From Crinalium sp049646245 (GTDB lineage: Bacteria > Cyanobacteriota > Cyanobacteriia > Cyanobacteriales > PCC-9333), in contig JBARVL010000440.1 in assembly GCA_049646245.1 (NCBI GenBank), forward strand, positions 1 to 48,192: DNA of 48,192 bases, read 5' to 3'. The first letter of the stretch is position 1; the number at the start of each line of letters is the position of its first letter. Position numbers and translations under genes: made by a program. Below are positions 39,057-48,192 of the stretch, piece by piece. The notes below the pieces were generated by a model. The model worked only from the letters and a program-made list of their open reading frames with translations. It was not told where the DNA came from and did no database searches.

Positions 39057-41816
39057 TTGAATACCACTGAAGATCAGCAATTAAAAGCAGCGCAGCAACA
39101 AGCAGTTCATATTTTAGAAACAATTACAGATGGTTTTTGTACTCTAGATCGAGAGTGGCGGTTTACTTATATAAATACTCAATCAGAGAAGATACTGCAA
39201 AAATCACGGGCAGAATTGCTAGGAAAAAATATTTGGGAAGTTTATCCTGATGCTGTCGGCTCCACTTTTTATCAAAAGTATTATGAAGCATTTATTACAA
39301 ATATTCCAGTAGAATTTGAAGAGTTTTGTCCCTACCTTAATATTTGGCTAGAAACTAAAGTTTATCCCAGCGAGCAAGGGCTGACTATTTATGGTCGTGA
39401 TATTAGTAATCGCAAACAAATAGAGCAAGAACTTACCACATCAGAAAAAAGTAAAGACGAGTTGTTGGCGTTGTTGGATGCTTCATTAACTAATGCGCCA
39501 GTAGGATTTGCTTTTTACGATCACCAACTGCGTTTTATCCGTGTTAACAACTGTATGGCAGAAATAAATGGTATTTCTGTTGAAGAACATAGAGGTCGTA
39601 CTGTTGAGGAGATTTTACCACCGGATATTGCCTTAACTGTCGAGACAATTCTTAGGCGTGTGCGCGATACAAAACAACCCGCGTTAAATATAGAAGTAAC
39701 AGGTCAAACCAAAGCCAGCCCCCAACAGCGTTATTGGTTAGCCAACTACTATCCAGTACAAGCAGCAACAGGTGAAATGTTAGGCATTGGAGTTGCTGTT
39801 TTAGAAATTACCCAACTCAAGCAAACTCAAAAAGCTTTAGAAGAAAGTGAAACAAGATTTAGGCGCTTAGTTGAGTCAAATGTGATCGGTATCATTGTGG
39901 CTTCTAGCGATCGCATTACAGAAGCTAATGATGTTTTCTTAGAAATGGTGGGTTATACCCGTGATGATTTAGCTTCAGATAAATTAATTTGGCAACAAAT
40001 GACACCGCCAGAATATCAGGAGTTAGACAATTGCGGACTGCAACAATTATTAACAACTGGGGTAATGAATCCTTTTGAAAAAGAATACATTCGGAAAGAT
40101 GGTAGCCGTGTCTCAGTACTACTTGGTGGTGCGGTGTGGCAATCTTCGCCAATGAGTTCAATTTGTTTTGTTTTAGACTTGGATGAACAAAAGCGATCGC
40201 AACAAGAACTATCTGAGTCTGAAGAAAGATTGCGGATGTCTTTAGAAGCAGGTCAAATGGGGATTTGGGACTGGAATATCCTCACTAATGAGATTAAATG
40301 GTCTGATAACTTAGAAGAAATTCATGGAATGCGTAAAGGAAGCTTTGCTGGTACTTTTGAAGCTTTCCAACAAATAATTCATTCTGAAGACCGCCAATTT
40401 GTTTTAGAGGCAATTTCCTCTGCTGTTAATGGATGTGGCAGCTACGATATTGAATTTAGAATTATTTGGGCTGATGGTAGCATTCACTGGATGTCAGGCA
40501 AGGGGCGGAGTTTTGGCGACGCAACAGGTAAAGCAGTACGGATGATTGGCGTGGGTATGGATGTGACAGTGCGTAAGCAAGTAGAAGAAACTTTGCGGCG
40601 ACAGTCTGAAGAATTAGCCCAAGCAAACCGCGTTAAGGATGAATTTTTAGCAGTACTTTCCCATGAATTGCGATCGCCTCTCAATGCTATTTTAGGCTGG
40701 GCAAAACTTTTGCTATCCCGTAAATTTGACGAAGCAACAACCACTCGTGCGATAGAAACAATTGAACGTAATGCCCAATTGCAGACACAACTAATTGAAG
40801 ATCTTTTAGACGTTTCACGCATCATGCGGGGTAAAGTCAGCCTGAATATCTGCCCAGTTGATTTAGTCTCAACTATTGCAGCGAGTCTTGATACCATGAC
40901 GTTAGCTGCTTCTTCTAAGTCGATTGAGATTCAAACGCAGATCGATCCCGCAGTTGGTCTAGTATCCGGCGATCCTAATCGCTTACAGCAAATTATTTGG
41001 AATCTACTTTCAAACGCGATTAAATTCACCCCCAAAGGTGGATGTGTGCAAATTATCCTCACTAGCGATCGCACTGAAGCTCAAATCCAAGTGAAAGATA
41101 CAGGTAAAGGAATTAGCGCCGACTTTCTCCCCTACGTTTTTGATTACTTCCGACAAGCTGACGGTTCAATTACTAGAACACATGGCGGACTAGGGCTAGG
41201 ACTCGCGATCGTGCGACAGTTAGTAGAATTGCATGGTGGAACAGTGCAAGCTGAAAGCCCAGGAATTGGACTCGGCGCAACCTTTATAGTTAATCTCCCA
41301 CTGCTAAATAGCCATAAGTCCAGAACTGCCACACTTAGCAGTCAACATCACGTTATAAATGCAGCTACAGCAACACAGAACCAAGCTACAACTAAAATTG
41401 CTAAGTTAAAAATACTTGTAGTCGATGACGAAGCCGACACCCGCGATTTTTACATTACAGTTTTAGAACACTCAGGAGCGCAAGTCACAGCAGTAACATC
41501 AGTGCAAGAGGCGCTGGAAGTAATCAAACATCGACAGCCAGATATATTATTAAGTGATATTGGGATGCCGGATGAGGATGGTTACAGCTTAATCCGCCAA
41601 CTTAGAGCTTGGGAAGCACCAAGAGGAACGCAAATTCCAGCGATCGCCCTCACAGCTTATGCTAGAGATGAAGACCGTAAAAAAGCTTTAAATGCAGGCT
41701 TTCAAAAACATTTAGCAAAACCTGTAGAACCAGATGATTTAATCAATGCGATCTTCTCACTTGCTAATAGGGAGGAGATAGGAGAGAGTGATGTTAACCA
41801 AGATTTGAGCAATTGA
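39057..41816 (+). CDS. Hybrid sensor histidine kinase with four PAS domains and a C-terminal receiver
   Basis: 919 residues from TTG 39057; no better ATG lies upstream in frame. Four PAS units: about 10-125, 135-260 (VGFAFYDHQLRFIRVNN), 265-385 (VIGIIVASSDRITEAND) and 390-510 (MGIWDWNILTNEIKW). Then HisKA with the phospho-His in LAVLSHELRSPLNA (about 539), ATPase N-box LLSNAIKFTP, G1 DTGKGIS, G2 GLGLGLAIV, and a REC domain (about 785-905) with VVDDEAD, phospho-Asp LLSDIGMPDEDG and CheY-like Lys in HLAKPVEP. A cytoplasmic sensor with no membrane helices. Its stop codon is overlapped by the right end of the inverted tnpB element. Confidence 0.9.
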   Translation: MNTTEDQQLKAAQQQAVHILETITDGFCTLDREWRFTYINTQSEKILQKSRAELLGKNIWEVYPDAVGSTFYQKYYEAFITNIPVEFEEFCPYLNIWLETKVYPSEQGLTIYGRDISNRKQIEQELTTSEKSKDELLALLDASLTNAPVGFAFYDHQLRFIRVNNCMAEINGISVEEHRGRTVEEILPPDIALTVETILRRVRDTKQPALNIEVTGQTKASPQQRYWLANYYPVQAATGEMLGIGVAVLEITQLKQTQKALEESETRFRRLVESNVIGIIVASSDRITEANDVFLEMVGYTRDDLASDKLIWQQMTPPEYQELDNCGLQQLLTTGVMNPFEKEYIRKDGSRVSVLLGGAVWQSSPMSSICFVLDLDEQKRSQQELSESEERLRMSLEAGQMGIWDWNILTNEIKWSDNLEEIHGMRKGSFAGTFEAFQQIIHSEDRQFVLEAISSAVNGCGSYDIEFRIIWADGSIHWMSGKGRSFGDATGKAVRMIGVGMDVTVRKQVEETLRRQSEELAQANRVKDEFLAVLSHELRSPLNAILGWAKLLLSRKFDEATTTRAIETIERNAQLQTQLIEDLLDVSRIMRGKVSLNICPVDLVSTIAASLDTMTLAASSKSIEIQTQIDPAVGLVSGDPNRLQQIIWNLLSNAIKFTPKGGCVQIILTSDRTEAQIQVKDTGKGISADFLPYVFDYFRQADGSITRTHGGLGLGLAIVRQLVELHGGTVQAESPGIGLGATFIVNLPLLNSHKSRTATLSSQHHVINAATATQNQATTKIAKLKILVVDDEADTRDFYITVLEHSGAQVTAVTSVQEALEVIKHRQPDILLSDIGMPDEDGYSLIRQLRAWEAPRGTQIPAIALTAYARDEDRKKALNAGFQKHLAKPVEPDDLINAIFSLANREEIGESDVNQDLSN

Positions 41817-42720
41817 CATACCCCCTCCGCTAACTCTGCGAGTATAGCGGGGGATTCTCAACATTGCTGTCGATTCTCAGTTCACAGAGACGACTTAGAG
41901 ACTGAATATCACTATTCAGTAGCCAGAGGTCGTTTTCTCCCTGAGCTTTCACCTTTTTGAGGTCAGATCCCGAATGCCCTTCGGTACTGTTTAAATATTC
42001 AGCCAATAGCTTAAATCCCTTTGCCAAAATGTTTTTAGCCGCATTATGATCACGATCTAAAACCGTTCCACAATGGTTGCACTCATGCGTTCTAGTACTA
42101 AGAGTTTTCTGAACTTTAGTACCGCAACAAGAGCAATCAACTGTTGTGTGATGCGGTGGTACTGCAATGACCACAGCACCATAAACTTTGGCGAAATACC
42201 TTAACCATTGAATGAATTTATACCAAGAAGCATCACTAATTGACTTAGCTAAATGGTGGTTTTTCACCATGTTTTGAATTTTCAGATCCTCGTAGGCTAT
42301 CAGGTCGCTAGATCTGACTAACGCTCCTGCATCTTTTCTTGCTTTGTCTTCACGCTGCCTAGTGATGTTGAGATGTTGTTTAGCTAAGTGTTTACGTGCT
42401 TTATGGTATCTATTCGACTGCTTTTTACCCTTTTCATGCTTCTTGGAAACCCGACGCTGAAGCATTTTTAATCTTCGCTCGGATTTCCGCAAATATTTAG
42501 GATTGTCTACAGTATTTCCATCGGAATCTGTATAGAACTCTTTAAGTCCTAAATCTATTCCAACCATCTTTCCTTGGAACTGATGATTTTCTTGCCTATC
42601 CCAATCCACCAAGAATTGAGCGTAGTACCCATCAGCACGTCTGATCACACGGACTCTAGAGATTTGTTTTTCTGAGTAACCGCTAATACGACCTATATAG
42701 CGGGAGCATTCATCCGACAT
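41813..42720 (-). pseudogene. tnpB: 5'-truncated tnpB with right end at the kinase stop codon
   Basis: 296 residues remain (coding 41830-42720): QISRVRVIRRADGYY, the RuvC Asp in GIDLGLKEFY, Glu in IAYEDLKIQNMVK, zinc ribbon CSCCG...CNHCG and Asp in DRDHNAAKNILAKG. The N-terminal ~140 residues of a full TnpB are missing and 42721 onward is unrelated, so the 5' end is deleted. Three frames are not needed; the remaining frame is intact. The right end on the minus strand is a CCCCC/GGGGG stem then TATGTCAA (ending at 41813), overlapping the kinase stop TGA at 41814-41816. The guide would be 41812-41793 read on the minus strand, in the kinase 3' coding end. Confidence 0.85.
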
Positions 42721-42760
42721 CTTAGGTAAATTCCTCTGTTCTAATCCTCTACAATTTCTT

Positions 42761-42798
42761 CCTTTGCGCCCTTGGCGCTTACCTTTGCGTCCTTGGCG
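42761..42798. repeat. Two copies of CCTTTGCGYCCTTGGCG
   Basis: At 42761-42777 and 42782-42798, differing by one base. Similar TTTGCGCCCTTGGCG strings are common intergenic repeats in cyanobacterial genomes. Confidence 0.75.
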
Positions 42799-42837
42799 TT
42801 AAAAAACCTTTTTTACCGTCTCTCAACCCAAATCTAC

Positions 42838-44091
42838 TCAAACTTCAATTTGACGACAAATTCCAAACACAGAAGTATAACCGTGTAAGAAAGTACTGCT
42901 ACCAACAGGACCAATCTCACCATTACAAAAGAATCCCCCTATAGGAATATCTTTTAAATAACGGCGGAACAACCGTGAATCAAAATTAGGCTGTCCATAA
43001 AGCCCTTCTCCTCTACCCATACAAGAAAACATCAAAGCACCAGCAGTAGTGGCATGATCAGCTAAATCTTGTTGATAACGCTGAAGTAAAAACTCTAAAT
43101 CTTCTGCTGAAGTTTGAGCATCACGTAAGTGAAATTGGATGCGTTGACCAGTACGAACGCGATCGCCAATAGCAACCGCCCCTACTCTAGGATCTACCCC
43201 TAGTAAATTCCTAATTAGAAAGTCTCCATGCCCCAACTCTTGCTTAAACGCATTCTGTGCTAACCCAATAAATAACGAGTGCTGTGCTAATTCTCTATCT
43301 GCCTCACTCAAGTTTTCGATCACATCCCGCAACGCTTCCAAAGAAGTTTGAGACTGCTTATTATTTACAACAATATCGCCGCTATCATCCTCAACGACTT
43401 CTAAGATAATATTGCGATCGCCCTTAGTAACTTGATAGGTTTGACCAATAGGACGGCAACCTTGAGCAACAATTGTTTCAATAGCAATATTGCCTGTCAA
43501 AGCCACCCCAACTGTACCCTCTCGATACAGCTTGTAGTTGCAAAACAACCCGCTTCCCATACCAGCCGAGCCGCTACTTGCCAGCCCACCTACCTTTACA
43601 GACCCAGGATAAGCAAAATCTAATCCTTCCAGTAAATCATTAATTTTCGAGCCAAACGCATCAGATAACAAAATGAACTGAGGCGCAAGTTGTAGCGGCA
43701 CATCAATTAATTCCACCCAAGCATCCGGCGGACTATCCATATCAGGTAATGAGTCAGCAGAAATATGAAAAGTACTTACTTCCACCCCTGGTAAGTGCAT
43801 CAACGTCAAACTTAAAGCTGTCTCTCCCTCAACTTCCTGCGCTTCCCCTTGAGAATTTATCCCAATAATTCCACCGCCACCACAGCCAATTAACGCGGGT
43901 AAATTGAGTTTTTCCTGCAATAAAGGCATTAATCGAGGATATTCACTCGCATACGCTGACGAAATAAACACCAGCCCCAAATCCGCACCTATCCCTAAAG
44001 AACTCTGTGCGCGGTCTACCACTTCCGCTACAGCCGCCTCCAAAGAAGCACGCTTTGATAAGGCATTTGACCACTTAATCTGGTTAGCCAT
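42838..44091 (-). CDS. FIST-domain sensory protein
   Basis: 417 residues. N-terminal FIST_N features: ADLGLVFISSAYASEYPRL, LPALIGCGGGGIIGINSQGE and LLSDAFGSKINDLLEGLDFA, and G-rich VKVGGLASSGSAGMG. FIST_C follows from about 225 (GVALTGNIAIETIVAQGCRP) to the Cys-containing ALMFSCMGRGEGLYG and the end. FIST proteins are predicted small-ligand (amino acid) sensors. It stands alone with 384 bp upstream. Confidence 0.9.
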   Translation of the reverse strand: MANQIKWSNALSKRASLEAAVAEVVDRAQSSLGIGADLGLVFISSAYASEYPRLMPLLQEKLNLPALIGCGGGGIIGINSQGEAQEVEGETALSLTLMHLPGVEVSTFHISADSLPDMDSPPDAWVELIDVPLQLAPQFILLSDAFGSKINDLLEGLDFAYPGSVKVGGLASSGSAGMGSGLFCNYKLYREGTVGVALTGNIAIETIVAQGCRPIGQTYQVTKGDRNIILEVVEDDSGDIVVNNKQSQTSLEALRDVIENLSEADRELAQHSLFIGLAQNAFKQELGHGDFLIRNLLGVDPRVGAVAIGDRVRTGQRIQFHLRDAQTSAEDLEFLLQRYQQDLADHATTAGALMFSCMGRGEGLYGQPNFDSRLFRRYLKDIPIGGFFCNGEIGPVGSSTFLHGYTSVFGICRQIEV

Positions 44092-44475
44092 AGGCTTTAA
44101 TCTCCATCCGCGCTCACTGCTTACTTGCCCCGAAGCAGCAAGTCTGTTTATCCTCTAAGTTAACGATAGCACCAGCAATGAGCAGCAAGATCTTAAATAG
44201 CAACAGCTGGAGGAGTAGCGGTTCAACATTCACATAAGTTAATATTTTAATGAAAGGTGCAAGTTCGTTTAAACTCGCTAACCTTCAACCACAGTCAAAA
44301 GCAAATCTTAAAACAAACAAAGGAATCTTATCTGGGCGCTGCCAGTTCAGCTATTACAGATTAAGTAAGGCTGTTCAAAAGAACTGGGTGACTGAACACA
44401 ACACCAGATAGGATTGTTGTCAAACGCGGAAATAAAATAAGTTTCCTGTATTAAAGCTAACAACTAGGAAAAAAC
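44092..44475. other. Intergenic region upstream of cp12
   Basis: No convincing gene. A 35-codon frame from GTG 44257 (MQVRLNSLTFNHSQKQILKQ) faintly resembles the start of TnpB, as at 7456, and may be a 5' relic; this is weak. The cp12 promoter should lie within the last 150 bp, which are AT-rich. Confidence 0.45.
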
Positions 44476-44703
44476 ATGAGCAACACTGACATTCAACAAA
44501 AAATCGAACAAGAGCGCGAGCAAGCACGTCAAGCCTGCGATGTCAACGGAGCAACCTCTGGCGAGTGTGCTGCCGCTTGGGATGCAGTTGAAGAATTACA
44601 AGCAGAAGCATCACATCAGCGCACCACAAAGCCAAAAAACTCTTTAGAACAGTTTTGTGACGATAATCCTGATGCAGCCGAGTGTCGGCTTTATGAGGAT
44701 TAA
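44476..44703 (+). CDS. cp12: CP12, Calvin-cycle linker protein
   Basis: 75 residues, the usual length. The conserved AAWDAVEELQAE core (about 35), an N-terminal Cys pair (CDVNGATSGEC) and the C-terminal CDDNPDAAECRLYED, with its Cys pair and the GAPDH-binding end. CP12 is intrinsically disordered and links GAPDH and phosphoribulokinase into an inactive complex when oxidised in darkness. A clear AGGAAAAAAC ribosome binding region. A terminator follows. Confidence 0.96.
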   Translation: MSNTDIQQKIEQEREQARQACDVNGATSGECAAAWDAVEELQAEASHQRTTKPKNSLEQFCDDNPDAAECRLYED

Positions 44704-44749
44704 GGTTAATCTCCTCAAATTCGTCAATTCTGGAGCAATAAATTGACCC

Positions 44750-44792
44750 AAGCAAGCAACAAACAGCTAATACAGCTAATTGTTGCTTGCTT
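44750..44792. terminator. Terminator after cp12
   Basis: 13-bp stem AAGCAAGCAACAA / TTGTTGCTTGCTT with a 17-nt loop. Confidence 0.7.
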
Positions 44793-44900
44793 CGGTATTT
44801 TTGGGATTTGCTTGCCTAAGTTGCAGCAGTATCGCTCAAAGGTAAAATAATTTGATGAAAAAAGTCAAAGCTTACGCAAAACTGCATTCTCTAGATTAAA

Positions 44901-44998
44901 TATCAGGACTTACGCAGATACACTACATACAGGGGCAACCACAGGGGGATTGCCCCTACAGATGGTGTTTATTTTCATAATTTGCGTAAGTCCTGATA
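44901..44998. mobile_element. MITE-like element with GGACTTACGCA ends
   Basis: 16-bp terminal inverted repeats TATCAGGACTTACGCA (44901-44916) and TGCGTAAGTCCTGATA (44983-44998). An inner AGGGGCAA/TTGCCCCT stem lies between. Isolated copies of the end TGCGTAAGTCCT occur at 45041-45052 and 37266-37277. Without a transposase it is a MITE or similar mobile repeat. The rest of the 44793-45097 gap has no gene. Confidence 0.75.
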
Positions 44999-45097
44999 TA
45001 AAAGATAACGGTCGTTAGACCCTACTATATATAAGGATTCTGCGTAAGTCCTATTTTTGTGTAGGGTTTCTCTTAAAGGAAAATAAAGATACAAGCA

Positions 45098-45694
45098 ATG
45101 CAAAATGAATCATGGTTGAGATCGCTAGCCTGGACTGACTATCGGTTGGCAATTTTATTTACTGTTGTTATCCCTCTGATCTTGCTAATTTGGGCTTTTG
45201 TCCAAAAATCCGCAGGCATTCAGAGGTTATTAATGATTTACTGGCGCGTTTCCAGTTTACTTTTGATTACTCTTTACCTAATGATTGCTTCTTGGCCAAT
45301 TGCATTTTTGTCTTCTTTATTAGCGCGTATCCTTATACCTATATCTATCTGGTTTTGGGTAGATATCAATGAAGAAATAGATGATATGCAGCCACGTCCT
45401 CTCAAGTTAGCAGTGCAAGCTTGGCGTTGGGCGATTACTACTTACTGCATTTTGGGAACTCTCGCAATTATTCCTTTCTTACCTTGTGCTTTTTCCCAAG
45501 GGCTGATCAAAACTACTTACTGTCAAGTCTGGTTAGAAGCACCTTGGCTATATAAAGCTTTTTTCCATGCTAATTCTAGACCAGATTTTTTAGGTGGGTT
45601 GGGAATGTTTGCATTAATAATTTATGTGTTTTCGCTCTCTTATTTTGTGCTGGTTCGTTTGGGTAAACAAGGACGGTCAGCACTGCAACAGTAG
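45098..45694 (+). CDS. DUF3177-like polytopic membrane protein
   Basis: 198 residues. Membrane segments: LAILFTVVIPLILLIWAFV (about 18-36), MIYWRVSSLLLITLYLMIAS (about 45-64), a third near ARILIPISIWFWV, a fourth WRWAITTYCILGTLAII, and a C-terminal FALIIYVFSLSYFVLV. The sequence fits the cyanobacterial DUF3177 family by recollection. Function unknown. Confidence 0.78.
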   Translation: MQNESWLRSLAWTDYRLAILFTVVIPLILLIWAFVQKSAGIQRLLMIYWRVSSLLLITLYLMIASWPIAFLSSLLARILIPISIWFWVDINEEIDDMQPRPLKLAVQAWRWAITTYCILGTLAIIPFLPCAFSQGLIKTTYCQVWLEAPWLYKAFFHANSRPDFLGGLGMFALIIYVFSLSYFVLVRLGKQGRSALQQ

Positions 45695-45818
45695 CAAAAA
45701 TAAGCGTAATTTGATGGTAAAAAGGTTTTAGTAATTAATTTTTATAAACCCTAAAACCTTTAACTTAAATAACCTTTTTCATTTCAGTATCTAAAGAATG
45801 TAATAAATTATCTAAATT

Positions 45819-46103
45819 ATGAGCAATTCTGTTGAGCGATGCTTAGAGCAATATACCCTCAAACATCCGCAATTAGTTTTAATTGTGACGGCGCTCATTG
45901 CTGGTGAAGAAGACCAAATTGCAATTTTTAAAGGCTATTCTAGTTCTTTAGTGCGATCGACAGCTTTTGATCCTGATGTGCCAGTGTTGTCGGATGATGC
46001 CAAGATTTTAGGTATAGATATAGTAAGCAGCCCATACAATCCTGAATCTCCTGTATATATACAGCAAGGATTAACTTGGGAAACAATTCAACCTTTTTTA
46101 TAA
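45819..46103 (+). CDS. Conserved small cyanobacterial protein
   Basis: 94 residues, MSNSVERCLEQYTLKHPQLV. Core VLIVTALIAGEEDQIAIFKG, SSSLVRSTAFDPDVPVL and a C-terminal PVYIQQGLTWETIQPFL. A compact alpha/beta protein that I recall as widespread in cyanobacteria and plastids, without function. A GGTTTTAG/CTAAAACC hairpin at about 45722-45761 separates it from the preceding gene. Confidence 0.78.
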   Translation: MSNSVERCLEQYTLKHPQLVLIVTALIAGEEDQIAIFKGYSSSLVRSTAFDPDVPVLSDDAKILGIDIVSSPYNPESPVYIQQGLTWETIQPFL

Positions 46104-46122
46104 ATTAAATAAATTTTGGGGG

Positions 46123-46165
46123 TGTAGAGACGCGAAATTATGCGCGATCGCTTCGCGTCTCTACA
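46123..46165. repeat. Inverted repeat TGTAGAGACGCGAA
   Basis: Arms at 46123-46136 and 46152-46165 around a HIP1 core. A typical dispersed cyanobacterial repeat, here between convergent genes, where it may also terminate transcription. Confidence 0.8.
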
Positions 46166-46175
46166 TTAGCTAAGT

Positions 46176-48192
46176 TTAAACTTTCAAACTGTGAACATCT
46201 GAAGACTGAGTGCTGGCAGCTATTTGAGTTAACAAGTCAGACCAGCTAACATCTTCTAGATTAGGTAAAACCACATGAGCATCGCCTATACGCTCAACTG
46301 GTCCTAATCCGACAGCGTACATCCCAGCAGATAAAGCTGCTTCTACACCTGCGGTAGCATCTTCTATAACTACACATTCTTCAGGTGATAAATTAAGTTG
46401 TGCGGCGGCGTGTAGGAATACATCAGGCGCGGGTTTAGGATTTTCTACACTGTAACCATCTGCGATCGCATCAAATTTATCTTCAATCCCTAAACGTTGC
46501 AGTACCAAATGAGCATTTTTACTCGATGAACCTAAAGCTACTTTAATTCCCGCAGCACGTAGTTCATTTAATAAATTTAATACCCCTGGTAATAACTTAT
46601 CTGGAGTCATTTCCTTGATTAATTCCAGATAATAATTATTCTTACGCTCCATCATGTCCTGAATAGTCGCTTCACTAACTTTTTTGTCGCCCAAGATATA
46701 CAGTAAAGAATCGCGTCTTGGTAATCCCCGCATTTTCTCATTGGTTTCCCAAGTATAGGGGATACCTTCTTCATCAGTAATCCGTTTCCAACCTAGATAG
46801 TGGAAATCCGCAGTATCGGTAATCACACCATCTAAATCGAAAATGACACCTTTAATTTTAGGGGTAGGAACTTGAGACGTGGAAGTTGAGGATGAAATCA
46901 TAGCTGACTGCTGATCGCTTGTTGCAGATTCCTGAATATCAAACTCATACCATTGGTTGCGCCATTGTAGACGGAACTTGAGGCGAGTCCAACCAGGCGG
47001 TAGATGCGGGCTAGAAATTGGTCCTTCTGGCGTTAGTTTAACGCCAGCAAACCCAAATACTAATGCCTGCCAAACTCCACCAGCAGATGCAGCATGGATA
47101 CCTTCGTTAGCATTACCACGTACATCTTCTAGATCTACTAATGCTGAACGCATGAAGTGTTTATATGCTTCTGCTGGTTGTCCGAGTTCACAACCAAGAA
47201 TAGCGTGAATTGCTGGTCCTAATGAAGATCCATAAGTATGGTCGGTGCGTGGGTTATAGTAATTCCAGTTAGTTTGTAAAGTTTGGCGATTTGTGCGATC
47301 GCGCAATAAATACAACAACATCAGCACATCTGGTTGTTTCAGTACTTGCTGTTGATTAGCGCCTTCAATCCCCAAAATTACTTGCATTGACTTAGTGCGT
47401 GGCTCATACTCAGTTAGAGGCACATCTTTCAAATCAAAAAAGCCATCAAACTGCTCAATCAAACCAGTATCAGGATTTTGATTAAATACCAAGTGCTGAC
47501 TAATATCTGCCCACTGCTGGAAGCGTTTTTTAGTTAAGTTGAGTTGTTGTTTTAAGATGGTAGCGCGATCGCTATCTGAGCGTGTTAACCAATCCCAAAC
47601 ACCCAAGGCTGTCTGCAAATGCCATTGCACCATGCCATTTGTAAAGGCATTGTTATTAATCTTCTCATGGAACTCATCTGGTGCAATGACATCAGAAATC
47701 TCATAAGCGCCACGCTCTTTGTTCCACTCAGCACGACTAGCCCAATAATTCGCAGTATCCAGAATTATTTCAGCGCCGTACTCGCGCATCCAAGCATGAT
47801 CTCCGGTATTCTGCCAGTAGTGCCAAACTGCATAAGCGACATCATTATTAATGTGCAGTTCAATATCACTACACCAGATGCGAATCATCTTACCATCTGG
47901 TCCTGGAACCCAACGGGGAGTTACTTCATCCCCAGTCTTAGCACTTTCCCACGCAAACAACGCACCTTCATAACCCGCTTCTTGAGCCTTACGCCTTGCC
48001 CCTGCTAATGTTTTATAGCGGTACGTCAGCAAGTTACGCGCTAAAGCAGGTTGAGTCAAAGTCAGGAAGGGAACAATAAAAATTTCTGTATCCCAGAAGA
48101 TATGACCGCGATAAGCATAACCGGAAAGAGTTTTCGCCGGAATACTCACGCTATCATCGTGACGGGGAGCAACTGCAAGTAGCTGGAATATA
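46176..48192 (-). CDS. GH65 glycoside phosphorylase fused to beta-phosphoglucomutase (partial)
   Basis: Open to the right edge; the frame has no stop before 48192, so the N terminus is outside the window. The visible 672 residues begin in the GH65 catalytic domain: GHIFWDTEIFIVPF, DVIAPDEFHEKINNNAFTN with the probable catalytic Glu, and a C-terminal beta-sandwich (WTRLKFRLQWRNQWYEFDI). A linker (about 412-435) leads to a HAD domain: VIFDLDGVITDTADFHYLGW (nucleophile Asp), ALGSSSKNA and VIEDATAGVEAA, typical of beta-PGM. GH65 enzymes split maltose, trehalose or kojibiose with phosphate to beta-glucose-1-phosphate, which the mutase turns to glucose-6-phosphate. Which disaccharide is not clear. 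Confidence 0.9.
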   Translation of the reverse strand, partial: IFQLLAVAPRHDDSVSIPAKTLSGYAYRGHIFWDTEIFIVPFLTLTQPALARNLLTYRYKTLAGARRKAQEAGYEGALFAWESAKTGDEVTPRWVPGPDGKMIRIWCSDIELHINNDVAYAVWHYWQNTGDHAWMREYGAEIILDTANYWASRAEWNKERGAYEISDVIAPDEFHEKINNNAFTNGMVQWHLQTALGVWDWLTRSDSDRATILKQQLNLTKKRFQQWADISQHLVFNQNPDTGLIEQFDGFFDLKDVPLTEYEPRTKSMQVILGIEGANQQQVLKQPDVLMLLYLLRDRTNRQTLQTNWNYYNPRTDHTYGSSLGPAIHAILGCELGQPAEAYKHFMRSALVDLEDVRGNANEGIHAASAGGVWQALVFGFAGVKLTPEGPISSPHLPPGWTRLKFRLQWRNQWYEFDIQESATSDQQSAMISSSTSTSQVPTPKIKGVIFDLDGVITDTADFHYLGWKRITDEEGIPYTWETNEKMRGLPRRDSLLYILGDKKVSEATIQDMMERKNNYYLELIKEMTPDKLLPGVLNLLNELRAAGIKVALGSSSKNAHLVLQRLGIEDKFDAIADGYSVENPKPAPDVFLHAAAQLNLSPEECVVIEDATAGVEAALSAGMYAVGLGPVERIGDAHVVLPNLEDVSWSDLLTQIAASTQSSDVHSLKV

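Noticed and set aside
44257..44364. 35-codon frame resembling a TnpB start upstream of cp12
   Set aside because: The match to the start of the tnpB at 7456 is short and partial; no other IS605 sequence follows.

Overview
The window looks cyanobacterial. The HIP1 octamer GCGATCGC recurs throughout, base composition is moderately AT-rich, and the right-hand genes are typical of cyanobacteria (CP12, TldD, FIST-domain protein, a DUF3177-like membrane protein, a GH65/beta-phosphoglucomutase fusion). There are two halves. About 1-33.3 kb is accessory DNA with mostly unrecognised small genes. About 35.2-48.2 kb is chromosomal. Between them lies IS200/IS605 (TnpB) debris. No integrase, relaxase, terminase, capsid or replication initiator was recognised, so the type of element (prophage remnant, integrated plasmid, or plasmid-phage mosaic) stays open.

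Region 1 (1-12.8 kb) is an array of short genes, many with their own intergenic promoter and hairpin terminator. Five are paralogues with a CGTxxCxAGH signature; the fifth is frameshifted. Nine intergenic sites carry the 12-mer TAGTATATCATT or a near variant, always in the same orientation, and the last of them lies upstream of a sensor-kinase operon. This suggests one regulon. A D12-class adenine methylase, a TnpB with its right-end RNA scaffold, and a probable ~485-nt highly structured non-coding RNA (11.88-12.37 kb) with its own promoter and terminator also lie here. A 20-bp palindrome with a central GATC occurs three times between 4 and 17 kb.

Region 2 (12.87-15.6 kb) is a two-component cassette: a histidine kinase with an ethylene-receptor-like membrane domain, an Rcp1-like response regulator, and a second response regulator that ends in a coiled coil and a membrane helix. 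Region 3 (15.6-24.5 kb, leftward) resembles part of a phage tail: a holin-like protein, a gp25-like baseplate protein, a 1168-residue tail-fibre-like protein with a terminal LamG-like domain, and an FN3-like protein. DNA-binding regulators stand at the head. They are flanked by GGTGACNNTT decamer repeats that are probable operators or iterons.

Region 4 (24.5-33.3 kb, rightward) encodes helix-turn-helix proteins, several membrane-anchored proteins, a P-loop ATPase with two N-terminal membrane segments, two candidate cell-wall enzymes, a SPOR-like protein and a lipoprotein. One gene here has a G-GGA-AAG slippery heptamer joining it to a membrane-spanning reading frame, so a programmed -1 frameshift is likely. 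A tmRNA/tRNA 3'-end-like minihelix overlaps the ATPase stop codon.

Region 5 (33.3-48.2 kb) holds an orphan IS605 right end, a doubly frameshifted tnpB, an acyl-CoA synthetase, tldD, a multi-PAS hybrid kinase whose stop codon is abutted by a 5'-truncated tnpB, a FIST protein, cp12, a MITE-like repeat, two conserved cyanobacterial proteins, and a GH65-phosphoglucomutase fusion that runs off the right edge.
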